A DNA stretch of 46,459 bases from Bacteroidaceae bacterium (lineage in GTDB: Bacteria; Bacteroidota; Bacteroidia; Bacteroidales; Bacteroidaceae), in assembly GCA_017548165.1 (NCBI GenBank), contig JAFYMW010000004.1:1-46459 (forward strand), written 5' to 3'. The position numbers were made by a program, and so were the translations under genes. Positions 19,560-28,578 of the stretch are shown piece after piece. Under the pieces are notes generated by a model. That model was not told the origin of the DNA, searched no databases, and saw nothing but the letters and a program-made list of their open reading frames with translations. Every line of letters starts with the position of its first letter. The first letter of the stretch is position 1.

Positions 19560-20456
19560 TTAGGCTCGAGGATGAGCCTGGTTATACAATTTCTTCAACT
19601 CTTCAAAAGTTGTATGGGTATAGATAGCTGTAGTTTTCAAGCTTTCATGCCCCAGCAACTCTTTCACAGACTGAAGATCTGCTGAATTATTTAGCATAGA
19701 GGTAGCAAAACTATGTCGCAACACGTGCGGACTTCGCTTTGATTGCATAGTAACCTGACCCAACGCACCCCTTACCAAGGTACGCAAATCGGAATATTTG
19801 ATTCTAAGCCCACTTTTCTTTCTCACGAACAGAGCCTCCAGATCTCCTGACGAGGGAACTTCATCCCTACGGATACGCATATACTCTTCGATACATGAGA
19901 CAAGTTCAGGAACCATCGGAATCAACCGCTGTTTATTACGTTTGCCCACCACACTAACAATAGAATTCTGCACATCAACATCAGACACATCAAGTCCAAT
20001 AATCTCCGCTGCACGCATTCCTGTAGTATAAAGCATTGTAACAATAGCTCTATCCCTTACACCTTCATACGTTTCTGGAAAACTCAAATCATCCAAAAGA
20101 CGATCCATATCCCTTTCACGCACAAAATACGGAAGAACTTTACCTTTCTTGGGAGCATTCACGCCATATGCCGGATCTACTTCCACAAGTCCTCTCCTTA
20201 AGAGAAAACGATAAAAAGATTTTACCGCACTCAATTTAGGAGATACCCCTGATGGAGTCAAACCAGACTCAAGCAATGTCACCACCCACGAACGAACCAC
20301 GTCTGCCGTAATAGTGTTCCACGTCAAGTCACATTCCAAGGATTTGTAAAATAGTTCAAACGCTTTCAAACTACCGACATAGGATACGACTGTAAGTTCA
20401 CTATAATTACGTTCGTATCTCAGATATGCGACAAATTCCTCGCACCAAGCATCCAT
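19560..20456 (-). CDS. xerC: Tyrosine recombinase XerC-like
   Basis: Site-specific recombinase, likely one of the two Xer proteins resolving chromosome dimers at dif. From the ATG at 20454-20456 it is 298 residues, the standard Xer length; an upstream ATG at 20516 adds 20 residues without family similarity. It has the N-terminal SAM-like core-binding domain and the catalytic set Arg148 (TTGMRAAEI), Lys172, His244 and Arg247 (HVLRHSFAT), His270 (LLGHESL) and the nucleophile Tyr279 (AIYTH). It sits between rpsU and hpf, a core arrangement of Bacteroidales, so it is not a mobile-element integrase. XerC rather than XerD is a guess. Confidence 0.88.
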   Translation of the reverse strand: MDAWCEEFVAYLRYERNYSELTVVSYVGSLKAFELFYKSLECDLTWNTITADVVRSWVVTLLESGLTPSGVSPKLSAVKSFYRFLLRRGLVEVDPAYGVNAPKKGKVLPYFVRERDMDRLLDDLSFPETYEGVRDRAIVTMLYTTGMRAAEIIGLDVSDVDVQNSIVSVVGKRNKQRLIPMVPELVSCIEEYMRIRRDEVPSSGDLEALFVRKKSGLRIKYSDLRTLVRGALGQVTMQSKRSPHVLRHSFATSMLNNSADLQSVKELLGHESLKTTAIYTHTTFEELKKLYNQAHPRA

Positions 20457-20563
20457 TTTATAGTCCTCTAATGCTTTTTCTGAGGATAAAGATAGACATT
20501 TTTTCGGCAACTTCAAAGGGGAAGCCTCAAAAATTAAACTTCTTTAATAATTCTTCGAAAGGA

Positions 20564-20755
20564 TTAGTCCTCAACGCGCTGAAGCTGCTGTACATAGATA
20601 GCACGCTCCATCTTCAAACGGTTCTTAACAGAGGGCTTGTCAAACTGCTGACGAGCACGCAACTCCTTAACAACACCAGTCTTTTCAAACTTACGCTTGA
20701 ACTTCTTCAAAGCGCGCTCAATGTTCTCACCTTCTTTTACAGGTACTACAATCAT
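20564..20755 (-). CDS. rpsU: 30S ribosomal protein S21
   Basis: Small basic protein of the 30S platform. From the ATG at 20753-20755 it is 63 residues, starting MIVVPVKEGENIERALKKFK. A longer frame from 20860 would read through the promoter and is rejected. It is driven by a near-perfect promoter (20808-20838) and followed by the xerC-like gene after 107 nt. Bacteroidota 30S subunits are known to use S21 in sequestering the anti-Shine-Dalgarno tail, which fits the lack of Shine-Dalgarno sites in this window. Confidence 0.95.
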   Translation of the reverse strand: MIVVPVKEGENIERALKKFKRKFEKTGVVKELRARQQFDKPSVKNRLKMERAIYVQQLQRVED

Positions 20756-20807
20756 TGTTTTAATTATTGAATTAGTTAATGTTACGCAAAAAACGTATTT
20801 TGCGGCG

Positions 20808-20838
20808 CAAAGGTACGACCTTTTTACGAAGTGACAAA
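20808..20838 (-). promoter_or_regulatory. Promoter of rpsU
   Basis: On the minus strand TTTG (20835-20838), a 19-nt spacer and TACCTTTG (20808-20815) form one of the best Bacteroidetes-type promoters in the window. The -7 box is identical to that of rpsL (1307-1314). The leader to the ATG at 20755 is about 45 nt. Confidence 0.8.
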
Positions 20839-20858
20839 GGATTTGCCATAAAAAATAC

Positions 20859-20887
20859 ACAAAAGGGCCGCAATCACATTGCGACCC
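20859..20887 (-). terminator. Terminator of mdh
   Basis: On the minus strand, stem GGGTCGCAAT / ATTGCGGCCC (20878-20887 with 20865-20874, loop of 3 nt, one mismatch-type G-T) is followed by TTTTGTGTATTTTT. It lies about 30 nt after the mdh stop codon and directly upstream of the rpsU promoter. Confidence 0.8.
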
Positions 20888-20915
20888 TCATGCTATATAT
20901 AATATATAAGGTATA

Positions 20916-21908
20916 TTACAGGTTAGGATTCTCCTTTGTCCAATCCTCTACTGCGGGGATGATACCGAGAGCGATAATCTCATCACGCATCTTACCCAAG
21001 TGCTCTACAGAAGAAGCCAATGCAGCCATTTCCTCCGCTGTACCCTCTGGAGCCACATAGTGAACACCATCAGCATCAATAACTGTAGGCATAGCCATCA
21101 TCACATTCTTATAACCAAGCTCCTCGCTATTTACATAGCAACCTGCGGGCAAAGTATAAGGCTCACCACCCATTGCAGCCTCAATCATCTTGATAGCGCA
21201 ATATGAGGGGCTCTGGAATGAACTACGACCACGCAACTTGATGATGTTAGAACCACCCTGTACGGTATTGTGCTTAATCTCAGCCCAACGTTCCTCAGAA
21301 AGACCCATCTCTGACAAAGGCTTGCCATCGATCATAACCTGAGAAGCGAATACTGCCATCTGCTCACCATGACCGCCATAAGTCTTGGCACCAGTAACCT
21401 TATCCTGCTGAACGCCAAACTCCTTTGCCAAAGCCTGCTGCAGACGAGTAGAGTCGAGAGCTGCCAAAGAAGTCAACTGATTGGGCTTCAAACCAGAGTG
21501 GATCAAAGCGGTAAGAGCAGTAACGTCGGCAGGATTGAAGATAACTACAACATGCTTAACATCGGGACAGTACTTCTTGATGAAGTCACCAAACTCAGCA
21601 GCAATCTGACAGTTACCTTTCAACAGATCCTCACGAGTCATACCCTCCTTACGAGGAGCACCACCAGAAGAAACGATATACTTAGCACCAGTGAAAGCCT
21701 CCTCAGGATTTGTGGTCCATGTGATGTTAGCACCGGGGAAACCACAATGAGCCATCTCATCAGCAACACCATGAACACCAGGTTCAAAGATGTCATACAA
21801 GCAGATATTGGGAGTCAAGCCCAGCATCAAAGCACTCTGCACCATGTTAGAACCGATCATACCGCCGGCACCAACAATAAGAAGTTTTTCGTCAGTCAAA
21901 AAAGCCAT
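20916..21908 (-). CDS. mdh: Malate dehydrogenase
   Basis: NAD-dependent oxidoreductase interconverting malate and oxaloacetate. In Bacteroidales it works mainly in the reductive branch towards succinate and propionate. The length is 330 residues. The Rossmann motif GAGGMIG is at 13-19, and Asp39 in LYDI suits NAD over NADP. Substrate arginines Arg86, Arg92 and Arg155, Asp152 and the catalytic His180 (TYGGHGE) are present. The sequence belongs to the lactate/malate dehydrogenase superfamily. GGAPRKEG around Arg86 favours malate as substrate, but annotation by sequence alone leaves a small chance of a related 2-hydroxyacid. It is monocistronic, with its own promoter and terminator. Confidence 0.93.
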   Translation of the reverse strand: MAFLTDEKLLIVGAGGMIGSNMVQSALMLGLTPNICLYDIFEPGVHGVADEMAHCGFPGANITWTTNPEEAFTGAKYIVSSGGAPRKEGMTREDLLKGNCQIAAEFGDFIKKYCPDVKHVVVIFNPADVTALTALIHSGLKPNQLTSLAALDSTRLQQALAKEFGVQQDKVTGAKTYGGHGEQMAVFASQVMIDGKPLSEMGLSEERWAEIKHNTVQGGSNIIKLRGRSSFQSPSYCAIKMIEAAMGGEPYTLPAGCYVNSEELGYKNVMMAMPTVIDADGVHYVAPEGTAEEMAALASSVEHLGKMRDEIIALGIIPAVEDWTKENPNL

Positions 21909-21949
21909 AATTTTACTAATTATATATTTGGGTTAATTATTATTCCGAA

Positions 21950-21980
21950 CAAAGATAACACTTTTTCATTTACGAAGCAA
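21950..21980 (-). promoter_or_regulatory. Promoter of mdh
   Basis: On the minus strand TATCTTTG (21950-21957) matches the -7 consensus, with a partial -33 TTG at 21978-21980 after a 20-nt spacer. The leader to the ATG at 21908 is about 35 nt. Confidence 0.65.
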
Positions 21981-22042
21981 TGCTATATCAATGTTTTTTA
22001 AGTCACATCAACAGTTTTGATACATGTAATTGACAAAAACAA

Positions 22043-23656
22043 TCAAATTAACTCTGTTGCCTCGGTCAACCACACCCTGTCCGCATCTGTTTCAAGATAC
22101 GGCATCAGGGTTTCACACACCATAGCATGATAAGCGTTAAGCCACTGTAGTTCCTCGTGCGTCAACATTTCCTTGACTACAAGTTTTTTATCATAAGGAC
22201 ATAAAGTCAAAGGCTCAAACTTGAGGAATTTTCCAAATTCTGTCTCCTCAGCCTCAACACACAGCAGACAGTTCTCTATCCTCACGCCAAACCTTCCTGG
22301 TACATATATTCCTGGCTCGTCGGTGAGTATCTGTCCCGGATATATTGGCAACACAGTATCTGCACGATGATTTTTTCTTATCTGCACAGGACCTTCGTGA
22401 ACGCCCAACACATGCCCCACTCCATGACCAGTGCCATGGCCGAAATCATAACCTTCGCGCCACATAGCCATTCGCGCAGCAGTATCGAGTTGCACACCAG
22501 TAGTTCCCATCGGGAAATGCATATTCTGCAATTGCAAATGCCCCTTCAGCACAAGGGTATACACACGTTTTTCTTCCTCTGTTGGTTCCCCGATGCAGAA
22601 TGTACGCGTAATATCCGTTGTTCCGCACAGATAATGAGCGCCACTATCCAGAAGCAACAAGCCATTCGCAGCAATCTCAGCATCCGTCGCCTCTGTTGCC
22701 TCATAATGCACTATGGCTCCATGTGGTCCAAAACCAGCAATAGTTTCAAAACTCAAAGACAAGAACCCGCCTAGTTCCTTACGCAAAGCTGTCAATTCCT
22801 TATCTACCCAAAGTTCCGAAACACGCTTACCAGCCTCCAATGCCATATCCAGCTTGTTGGCAAAACGCACCATTGCAACACCATCCTTCACATGTGCCTG
22901 ACGGAAACCACTCTGCTCAACATCATTTTTTCGAGCCTTCCACCATTTCACTGGCGAGTCAACATCACAATATTGTACCAGAGACTCATCGTAAGGTTCC
23001 ACCGTCACACCCAAAGCAGACAAATATCCCTTTATCTCACTCACCTGCTCCTCATGAACATACAAAGTGTGATTTCCTACGGTAGAAACATGCAGGAAAG
23101 ATATCACAAAGGGATTATATGCGATGTCATTACCCCTAATATTAAGAATCCACGCTATTTCAGCAAGGTCGTTTAGAAAAATTCCGGGCAAATTGTTCTC
23201 ATGCAGATAATCCACAAGCATCTGCAACTTTTCTGAAGCAGACACTCCCGCATACTCATCTTCCATCACCCAGGCCTTTGTCTTTGGCAGTTCGGGGCGT
23301 TCCTCCCATATCTTGTCGAAAGGTTCATCAAAACTCCACAATGCGCTACCACAATTTTCCTTCAGCCATTGTTCTACAGGCACATCCACTCCATCCTTCA
23401 TAAGACGAAACTCAGTTCCTGCCAACTGCTGCTCTGCTTGTAGCCAGTAACGCGAATCAGTCCACAACAAAGCCTCATCCTGCGTCACCACCGCTGTACC
23501 AGCACTACCAGTAAAACCTGTCAGCCACCTGCGGCACTGCCAGTGTTCGGCAAGGTATTCCGAACCATGTGGATCATCAGTAGGCACCACCAAAGTCTCA
23601 ACTTCCTCAGACGCCATCCACTCACGAACAGCCTTGATTCTATCCTCTATAGACAT
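22043..23656 (-). CDS. M24 family aminopeptidase P (Xaa-Pro aminopeptidase)
   Basis: Metallopeptidase that removes N-terminal residues preceding proline; probably cytoplasmic, as there is no signal peptide. From the ATG at 23654-23656 (MSIEDRIKAVREWMASEEVE) it is 537 residues. It has two creatinase-like N-terminal domains and a pita-bread catalytic domain. Metal ligands are visible in LLLDSGAHY and TTDITRTF (two Asp), GHGTGHGVGHVLGVHEG (His), LTDEPGIYV (Glu) and IENCLLCVE (Glu). It overlaps the 3' end of the gamma-carbonic anhydrase-like gene by 17 nt, suggesting coupled translation in a gltX-gamma-CA-aminopeptidase operon. A start at 23722 is possible but would overlap further. Confidence 0.92.
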   Translation of the reverse strand: MSIEDRIKAVREWMASEEVETLVVPTDDPHGSEYLAEHWQCRRWLTGFTGSAGTAVVTQDEALLWTDSRYWLQAEQQLAGTEFRLMKDGVDVPVEQWLKENCGSALWSFDEPFDKIWEERPELPKTKAWVMEDEYAGVSASEKLQMLVDYLHENNLPGIFLNDLAEIAWILNIRGNDIAYNPFVISFLHVSTVGNHTLYVHEEQVSEIKGYLSALGVTVEPYDESLVQYCDVDSPVKWWKARKNDVEQSGFRQAHVKDGVAMVRFANKLDMALEAGKRVSELWVDKELTALRKELGGFLSLSFETIAGFGPHGAIVHYEATEATDAEIAANGLLLLDSGAHYLCGTTDITRTFCIGEPTEEEKRVYTLVLKGHLQLQNMHFPMGTTGVQLDTAARMAMWREGYDFGHGTGHGVGHVLGVHEGPVQIRKNHRADTVLPIYPGQILTDEPGIYVPGRFGVRIENCLLCVEAEETEFGKFLKFEPLTLCPYDKKLVVKEMLTHEELQWLNAYHAMVCETLMPYLETDADRVWLTEATELI

Positions 23657-24221
23657 AATCTTCACTTGTTGTAACAACTTGTGTGTTCTCTGGATTAGAG
23701 TCTGCCGTTCTAAACCAATCACTATATTCGATATAATGACGGGCGTAGGTTTTGTTCAATGTTTGTGCCTGTTCAGGATCCACTTTCTTAACAAACTTTG
23801 CCGGAACGCCAGCCCATAGTTCGCCATCACCTATAATGGTATTGCTCAAAACCAAAGCGCCAGCAGCAACAATAGCCCCTTTGCCCACAACAGCATGATC
23901 TAGTACGGTAGCGCCCATTCCCACAAGAGCTCCATCCTTAACCTCACAACCATGCAAGGTAACAGAATGCCCTATCGTGACATCATCACCCAAGATACAA
24001 GGAGCCTTGCCATTCAGGGTATGCAGACACGAATTATCCTGAATGTTGGTTCTGTTGCCTATTTTAATGAAATGCACATCGCCTCTCAACACCGCATTGA
24101 ACCACACGGTGCAGTCATCGCCCATCTGCACATCACCAACAATCACCGCTCCTTCCGAAAAATAGCAATGCTTACCAAATCTCGGAGCAGGCATACCATT
24201 TAGAGCCTTTATTATAGCCAT
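23640..24221 (-). CDS. Gamma-carbonic anhydrase family protein (YrdA/PaaY-like)
   Basis: Left-handed beta-helix trimeric protein of 193 residues built of hexapeptide repeats (IGDGELWAGVPAKFV at the end). Three zinc-type histidines at His67 (NSCLHTL), His85 and His90 (GHSVTLHGC) match the gamma-CA metal site. The proton-shuttle glutamate loop of archaeal Cam is not evident, so activity may be weak, absent or acyl-CoA-related, as in PaaY. It lies 19 nt after gltX and overlaps the aminopeptidase gene by 17 nt. Confidence 0.88.
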   Translation of the reverse strand: MAIIKALNGMPAPRFGKHCYFSEGAVIVGDVQMGDDCTVWFNAVLRGDVHFIKIGNRTNIQDNSCLHTLNGKAPCILGDDVTIGHSVTLHGCEVKDGALVGMGATVLDHAVVGKGAIVAAGALVLSNTIIGDGELWAGVPAKFVKKVDPEQAQTLNKTYARHYIEYSDWFRTADSNPENTQVVTTSEDYVYRG

Positions 24222-24240
24222 AACTTAAATGTATTCTAAT

Positions 24241-25803
24241 TTATCCCAAGGTCTCTGCAGCAAATGCCATTCTGCGCAAAGTTTCCTCCTTACCCAGGAA
24301 CGCTGCGAGTTCATACATATCAGGTCCCTGACCTTCTCCTACAAGGCACACACGCCAGGCATTCCAAGGCTTCACACCACTCTCTTCCACCCAGGGATCG
24401 CACACAGCCTTCATACCTTCAACACTCCAATCGCCAACAGATTCCAATACTGCAGCAAACTGCTTCATTTCCTCTGCAGTAGTCTCCTTCCAGTTCTTCT
24501 TCACGAACTTATCCTCCTTATCAAAAGAAGTTGGAGCTACGAAGAAGAACTTCGTCAAAGGCCACAAGTCGGAGGCAAAACTGATATTACGTTTCTTCTT
24601 GTTGTTCTGTGCGTCGACATACTCAATAACCTTCATCTTCATCATACGCACCACCTCTGCCATCTGTTCCACAGAAGCATCAATGCCCTGCGCTGCCAAC
24701 ACCTTGCCGTATTCGGGAGCCCATTCGCTATCCTCTCTGCGTATCATATACTGATGATTGAACCATGCTGCTTTGACAAAATCAAATTTAGCACCATTCT
24801 TGGAACACTTGCTCAGATCAAACAGTTTCACCAACTCATCAAGAGAGAACAACTCAGAACCCTCCTCACCGGGATTCCATCCAAGCAGAGCCAAGAAGTT
24901 TATCACTGCCTCTGGCAGATAACCCTTCTCACGATAACCGCTGCTTACCTCACCGCTCTTGGGGTCATGCCATTCCAATGGGAACACGGGGAAGCCCAAC
25001 TTATCGCCATCGCGCTTTGAGAGTTTACCATTACCCACAGGCTTCAGCAAGAGAGACAAATGTGCAAAACGAGGCATGGTATCCTGCCAACCAAAAGCAC
25101 GATAAAGCAACACATGCAAGGGAGCACTGGGTAGCCACTCCTCACCACGGATAACATGAGTAACTTCCATTAGATGGTCATCAACGATATTTGCCAGATG
25201 ATATGTTGGCAGATCATCTGCACTCTTATACAACACCTTGTCATCCAAGATGCTCGAATTTATCACCACATCACCACGAATAATATCATCCACATGTACA
25301 TCCTCTCCTGGTTCAATCAAGAAACGCACCACATAAGGATGTCCCGACTCTATCAATGCATCAACCTCCTCCTTGGGCATTGTCAGCGAATTGCGCATCA
25401 TACCACGGGTCTTGGCATCATACTGGAAATTCTCTATCTCCTGACGCTTGGCATCCAGTTCCTCTGGAGTATCAAAAGCGATATATGCCTTGCCTGCATC
25501 AAGCAGAATCTTTACATACTCACGATAGATATCCCTACGCTCGCTCTGACGGTAAGGACCATGCTCACCACCAAAACCAACACCCTCATCAAACTTTATA
25601 CCGAGCCAGTTGAAAGACTCCACGATATATTCCTCAGCTCCTGGCACAAAACGACCAGAATCGGTATCCTCTATACGAAAAATAAAATCACCACCGTGCT
25701 GACGTGCAAACAAATAATTGTATAACGCTGTACGCACACCACCAATATGCAACGGACCTGTGGGACTGGGGGCAAAACGTACCCTTACTCTTCTTTCTGA
25801 CAT
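24241..25803 (-). CDS. gltX: Glutamate--tRNA ligase
   Basis: Class I aminoacyl-tRNA synthetase that charges tRNA-Glu. The length is 520 residues. The ATP-site motif HIGG (from His19, in [20 protein letters not shown]) and the KLSKR loop (260-264) are intact, and the C-terminal anticodon-binding helices are complete. It is the first gene of an apparent operon with the gamma-CA-like and aminopeptidase genes, and it is divergent from the 7TM-HD gene. A -7 box TATTTTTG lies at 25834-25841, 30 nt upstream of the start. Confidence 0.97.
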   Translation of the reverse strand: MSERRVRVRFAPSPTGPLHIGGVRTALYNYLFARQHGGDFIFRIEDTDSGRFVPGAEEYIVESFNWLGIKFDEGVGFGGEHGPYRQSERRDIYREYVKILLDAGKAYIAFDTPEELDAKRQEIENFQYDAKTRGMMRNSLTMPKEEVDALIESGHPYVVRFLIEPGEDVHVDDIIRGDVVINSSILDDKVLYKSADDLPTYHLANIVDDHLMEVTHVIRGEEWLPSAPLHVLLYRAFGWQDTMPRFAHLSLLLKPVGNGKLSKRDGDKLGFPVFPLEWHDPKSGEVSSGYREKGYLPEAVINFLALLGWNPGEEGSELFSLDELVKLFDLSKCSKNGAKFDFVKAAWFNHQYMIRREDSEWAPEYGKVLAAQGIDASVEQMAEVVRMMKMKVIEYVDAQNNKKKRNISFASDLWPLTKFFFVAPTSFDKEDKFVKKNWKETTAEEMKQFAAVLESVGDWSVEGMKAVCDPWVEESGVKPWNAWRVCLVGEGQGPDMYELAAFLGKEETLRRMAFAAETLG

Positions 25804-25833
25804 ATCAAATTATAATTATAGTTATTATTGCCA

Positions 25834-25841
25834 CAAAAATA
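25834..25841 (-). promoter_or_regulatory. Promoter -7 box of gltX
   Basis: TATTTTTG on the minus strand matches TAnnTTTG and lies 30 nt before the gltX ATG. No clear -33 box is seen. It shares a 105-nt divergent promoter region with the 7TM-HD gene. Confidence 0.55.
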
Positions 25842-25875
25842 CGATTTTTTTTTCTATTACACGGCTTTTTTTTTG

Positions 25876-25883
25876 TAATTTCG
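25876..25883 (+). promoter_or_regulatory. Possible promoter -7 box of the 7TM-HD gene
   Basis: TAATTTCG differs by one base from TAnnTTTG and lies 25 nt upstream of the ATG at 25909. No -33 box is visible; a poly-T run precedes it. Confidence 0.4.
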
Positions 25884-25908
25884 CAAACTGAAGACCAAGC
25901 ATAAGAAT

Positions 25909-27972
25909 ATGAGCAGATTCAACCATCGAACCAAGTGGACCAGACGCGACTATATTATCCGTTATTTGTCCGTAAGCATTGTCATAGCCATACTCGTCAT
26001 CTGCATGCCGAGAGAGAATGTCCGCACCTACCATTACTCCGAGGGCGGCATCTGGGACTACCCCACCCTCATAGCAGAAGACAGTTTCCCCATCCTCAAG
26101 AGCGAGGAGCAATTGCAACGTGAAAAAGACAGCGTAATCAACTTCTACGAGCCATACTTCCTGTCACTGTCCAATTCGGCCGACAGTGCCATACATGCAT
26201 GGCATCAAGCCTTCCAAAGCGAGTTTAGTCAGACTATTTCCTCCGAATACGAGACATACGTCACCACCAAACTCATGGAACTTTACGACCATGGCATCAT
26301 CTCTGGTGAAGAATTCAACATCATCAGCGATCCTCGCATCAGTGCCATACGCGTCATCACCGGCAATGTTTCGTCCATACGTTCCACTGCCGAAATCTAC
26401 TCTCCCAAGACTGCCTATGAAGCGCTCATCACTTCTGCCGACACATCACGTATCGAACGAAGTATACTGACACAGTTCAAACTCAATCGTTTCCTCACTG
26501 CCAATCTCAAATACGATGCAGTAAAAAGCGACCAGCAGCGTCTTGAGGCAGAGAGCTACATCACTCCTTATCTTGGACAGGTAATTGTAGGACAGAAAAT
26601 TGTGGACCGTGGTGAAATCATAGACTCAGACACATACCGCATACTCGAAAGCATGCACCTGCACATATCCGAAAGCGAACAGTCGGCTTCGGAAAAAGTT
26701 CTCAACATTGTTGGTCAGCTTATCTTCACCTGCGTCATAGTGATTCTTCTGCTTCTGTATTTCCAACAGTTCAGAAGCGATTATCTAGGCAGCACCCGAG
26801 CTATGTTGCTCATATGCACCCTCTTCCTGTTATTCCCCCTCATCACATACGCCATTGTAGTCCACACTGGTCTCAGTCCCTATATCGTACCATTCTGCAT
26901 CACACCGGTATTTGTGCGCATATTCATGGATAGCCGCACTGCATTCATCACCCACCTCATGACAATTCTCATGTGCGCCTTATGCGTGGCACAACCTGCA
27001 GAATTTATCATCATACAATCGCTTGCAGGTCTCACTGCCATCATCAGTCTGCGACAACTCAGCCAACGCTCCGAACTCTTCCGTGCCATACTCTTCGTTC
27101 TGGCAGTATCGGCACTGACATATATCAGCATACAACTCATCAACCGTCGCGTCCTTCGCATAGAAGATGTTAACTATTCCGATCTCACCAGTATTACCAT
27201 AGGCAGCCTATTGCTTATGATATCCTACCTATTGCTCATCCCCATAGAACGCATCTTCGGATTCACCAGTAGCGTTACCCTTGTAGAGCTCTCCAATGCC
27301 AACACTCCTCTCCTGCGACGCATGTCTGAGGAAGCACCAGGAACCTTCCAGCATAGCATGCAAGTAGCAAATCTTGCTGCAGCTGTGGCAGAAAAACTTG
27401 GAGCCAAGAGCCAGTTGGTACGTACCGGTGCACTCTACCACGACATTGGCAAGATACGTCATGCAGCCTTTTACACCGAGAACCAACGAGGCATCAATCC
27501 TCACGATCGCCTTACCAATTTGCAGTCTGCCAATATCATCATCAGCCATGTACGCGAAGGACTTACTTTGGCAGAGAAGCACAAGTTGCCACAAGTCATC
27601 TGCGACTTCATCGCCACACACCACGGCAACAGCATGGCACGCTATTTCTATATTCAGGCATGCAACAATAGTCCCGAGATAGAAATCGACCCAGTTTTGT
27701 TTACCTATCCTGGTCCCAATCCACAAACAGCCGAGCAAGCCATCCTTATGATGTGCGATGCTGTCGAAGCAGCTAGCCGTAGTTTGAAGGAAATCACAGA
27801 AGAAAGCATCTCCAACCTTGTCGACAAGATTATTGACAACCAGATGAGCGAGGGCTATTTCAAACAAGCCCCCATAACATTCCAGGATATCGAAAGTGCC
27901 AAAGACGTGCTCAAAAACAAACTCCGCACCATCTATCACACAAGAATACAATATCCGGAACTTAAGAAATAA
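25909..27972 (+). CDS. 7TM-HD family phosphohydrolase (PgpH-like, likely c-di-AMP phosphodiesterase)
   Basis: Membrane-anchored HD-domain protein of 687 residues. One N-terminal membrane segment (about 17-36) is followed by an extracytoplasmic 7TMR-HDED-like domain (about 40-265), a block of seven membrane helices (about 270-450) and a cytoplasmic HD domain. HD residues are His482 (QHSMQVANLAAAVAEKLGA), the pair His511-Asp512 (LYHDIGKIRHAAFY) and a further ATHHGNS motif. Listeria PgpH with the same architecture hydrolyses c-di-AMP; that activity is inferred here. It is a single gene on the plus strand, divergent from gltX. The stop codon is directly followed by the repeat region at 27987. Confidence 0.88.
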   Translation: MSRFNHRTKWTRRDYIIRYLSVSIVIAILVICMPRENVRTYHYSEGGIWDYPTLIAEDSFPILKSEEQLQREKDSVINFYEPYFLSLSNSADSAIHAWHQAFQSEFSQTISSEYETYVTTKLMELYDHGIISGEEFNIISDPRISAIRVITGNVSSIRSTAEIYSPKTAYEALITSADTSRIERSILTQFKLNRFLTANLKYDAVKSDQQRLEAESYITPYLGQVIVGQKIVDRGEIIDSDTYRILESMHLHISESEQSASEKVLNIVGQLIFTCVIVILLLLYFQQFRSDYLGSTRAMLLICTLFLLFPLITYAIVVHTGLSPYIVPFCITPVFVRIFMDSRTAFITHLMTILMCALCVAQPAEFIIIQSLAGLTAIISLRQLSQRSELFRAILFVLAVSALTYISIQLINRRVLRIEDVNYSDLTSITIGSLLLMISYLLLIPIERIFGFTSSVTLVELSNANTPLLRRMSEEAPGTFQHSMQVANLAAAVAEKLGAKSQLVRTGALYHDIGKIRHAAFYTENQRGINPHDRLTNLQSANIIISHVREGLTLAEKHKLPQVICDFIATHHGNSMARYFYIQACNNSPEIEIDPVLFTYPGPNPQTAEQAILMMCDAVEAASRSLKEITEESISNLVDKIIDNQMSEGYFKQAPITFQDIESAKDVLKNKLRTIYHTRIQYPELKK

Positions 27973-27986
27973 CGGAAAGGTGAAGG

Positions 27987-28069
27987 CTGCGAGTAAGCGA
28001 GAGCAGAGGTCAAACTTGTTTGAACTATGCCGAGTGTGAGCAGGCTCGACGAAAGTCAAAACGGAAAAC
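27987..28069 (+). repeat. Intergenic repeat A, left copy
   Basis: Begins CTGCGAGTAAGC and contains CAAACTTGTTTG, a small palindrome, then CTATGCCGAGTGTGAGCAG and ACGGAAAAC at the end. A diverged copy lies at 28358-28449 in the same orientation, sharing the opening 12-mer, ATGCCGAG(T/C)GTGAGCAG and the closing AAAACGGAAAAC. The two flank the palindromic element at 28073-28311. It starts 15 nt after the stop codon of the 7TM-HD gene. Confidence 0.7.
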
Positions 28070-28072
28070 TAA

Positions 28073-28311
28073 CAGCCCCCCCCTCTGCTTTACAAACGGG
28101 AGGGTTTTATCCACCCCCTCCGCCCTGCGGGCTCGTCGCCCCTGTCTCAGGGGGACAAAGCAAACGAAGAACGCAATCACCAACTTTGTCCCCTTGAGAC
28201 AGGGGGCGAATGAGGTCTTTAGAGAAATGACTAAATGTCATTTTGTGCCTCATGAGGGGAGCACTACCCAGTGCGACGCTGGACCCGCAAGGGAGCGAAG
28301 CGGAGGGGGTA
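28073..28311. repeat. Nested palindromic intergenic element (MITE/REP-like)
   Basis: A G/C-rich island in an otherwise A/T-rich gap, built of nested inverted repeats. The outer arms ACCCCCTCCGC (about 28113-28123) and GCGGAGGGGGT (about 28300-28310) enclose inner arms at 28137-28160 and 28184-28208. The inner arms are about 23-bp near-perfect complements around CCTGTCTCA/TGAGACAGG and GGGGACAAAG/CTTTGTCCCC. A further small hairpin AAATGAC-TAA-style lies near 28227. It carries no credible ORF and no transposase. It may be a non-autonomous element or a bidirectional terminator between the convergent 7TM-HD and priA genes. Confidence 0.65.
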
Positions 28312-28357
28312 TGACCTTAAAATCTAACTGCGAAGCTTGATGAGCTTGCGAATAAAT

Positions 28358-28449
28358 CTGCGAGTAAGCAAAAGCAAAAGCAAAGTTTACCTTGATTATG
28401 CCGAGCGTGAGCAGATTCAAGACGACAAAATCGGATTAAAACGGAAAAC
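28358..28449 (+). repeat. Intergenic repeat A, right copy
   Basis: Diverged second copy of the sequence at 27987-28069, starting CTGCGAGTAAGC and ending ACGGAAAAC, with a short AAAGCA expansion (AAGCAAAAGCAAAAGCAAAG). A short fragment CTGCGAAGC...GAGCTTGCG lies just before it at 28328-28350. The copies are direct, as would be left around an inserted element or by a tandem duplication later interrupted. Confidence 0.7.
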
Positions 28450-28489
28450 GGGAAGGTGAAAACTGCTAGTCGTTAATAGTTTGCCCCTT

Positions 28490-28577
28490 TCCGTTTTAAC
28501 TTTCCACTCACCTAATGACCGATTTGGTGTTAACCTTCCCGCTCATCCGCTCACCGTTAAACCATCACCGTTAAACC
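28490..28577. repeat. Heptamer-like intergenic repeat array, copy 2
   Basis: Units CCGTTTTAAC, CCGCTCATC, CGCTCAC and a duplicated CGTTAAACCATCA (28550-28577) fill the space up to the priA stop codon. They belong to the same CGYTNNN unit family as copies at 6119, 31547, 36681, 40612 and 40972. Confidence 0.6.
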
Positions 28578-28578
28578 A

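Noticed and set aside
19560-20456. Tyrosine recombinase as integrase of a mobile element
   Set aside because: It is of exact Xer length, lies between rpsU and hpf in a core arrangement, and has no attachment repeats or cargo genes around it.
20756-20860. Longer N-terminus for S21 (start at 20860)
   Set aside because: It would read through the -7 and -33 boxes of a near-perfect promoter. The ATG at 20755 gives the standard S21 protein.
28020-28340. 106-codon plus-strand frame in the palindromic intergenic region
   Set aside because: It translates the nested palindrome and repeat A. The product is Arg/Pro-rich without any family resemblance.
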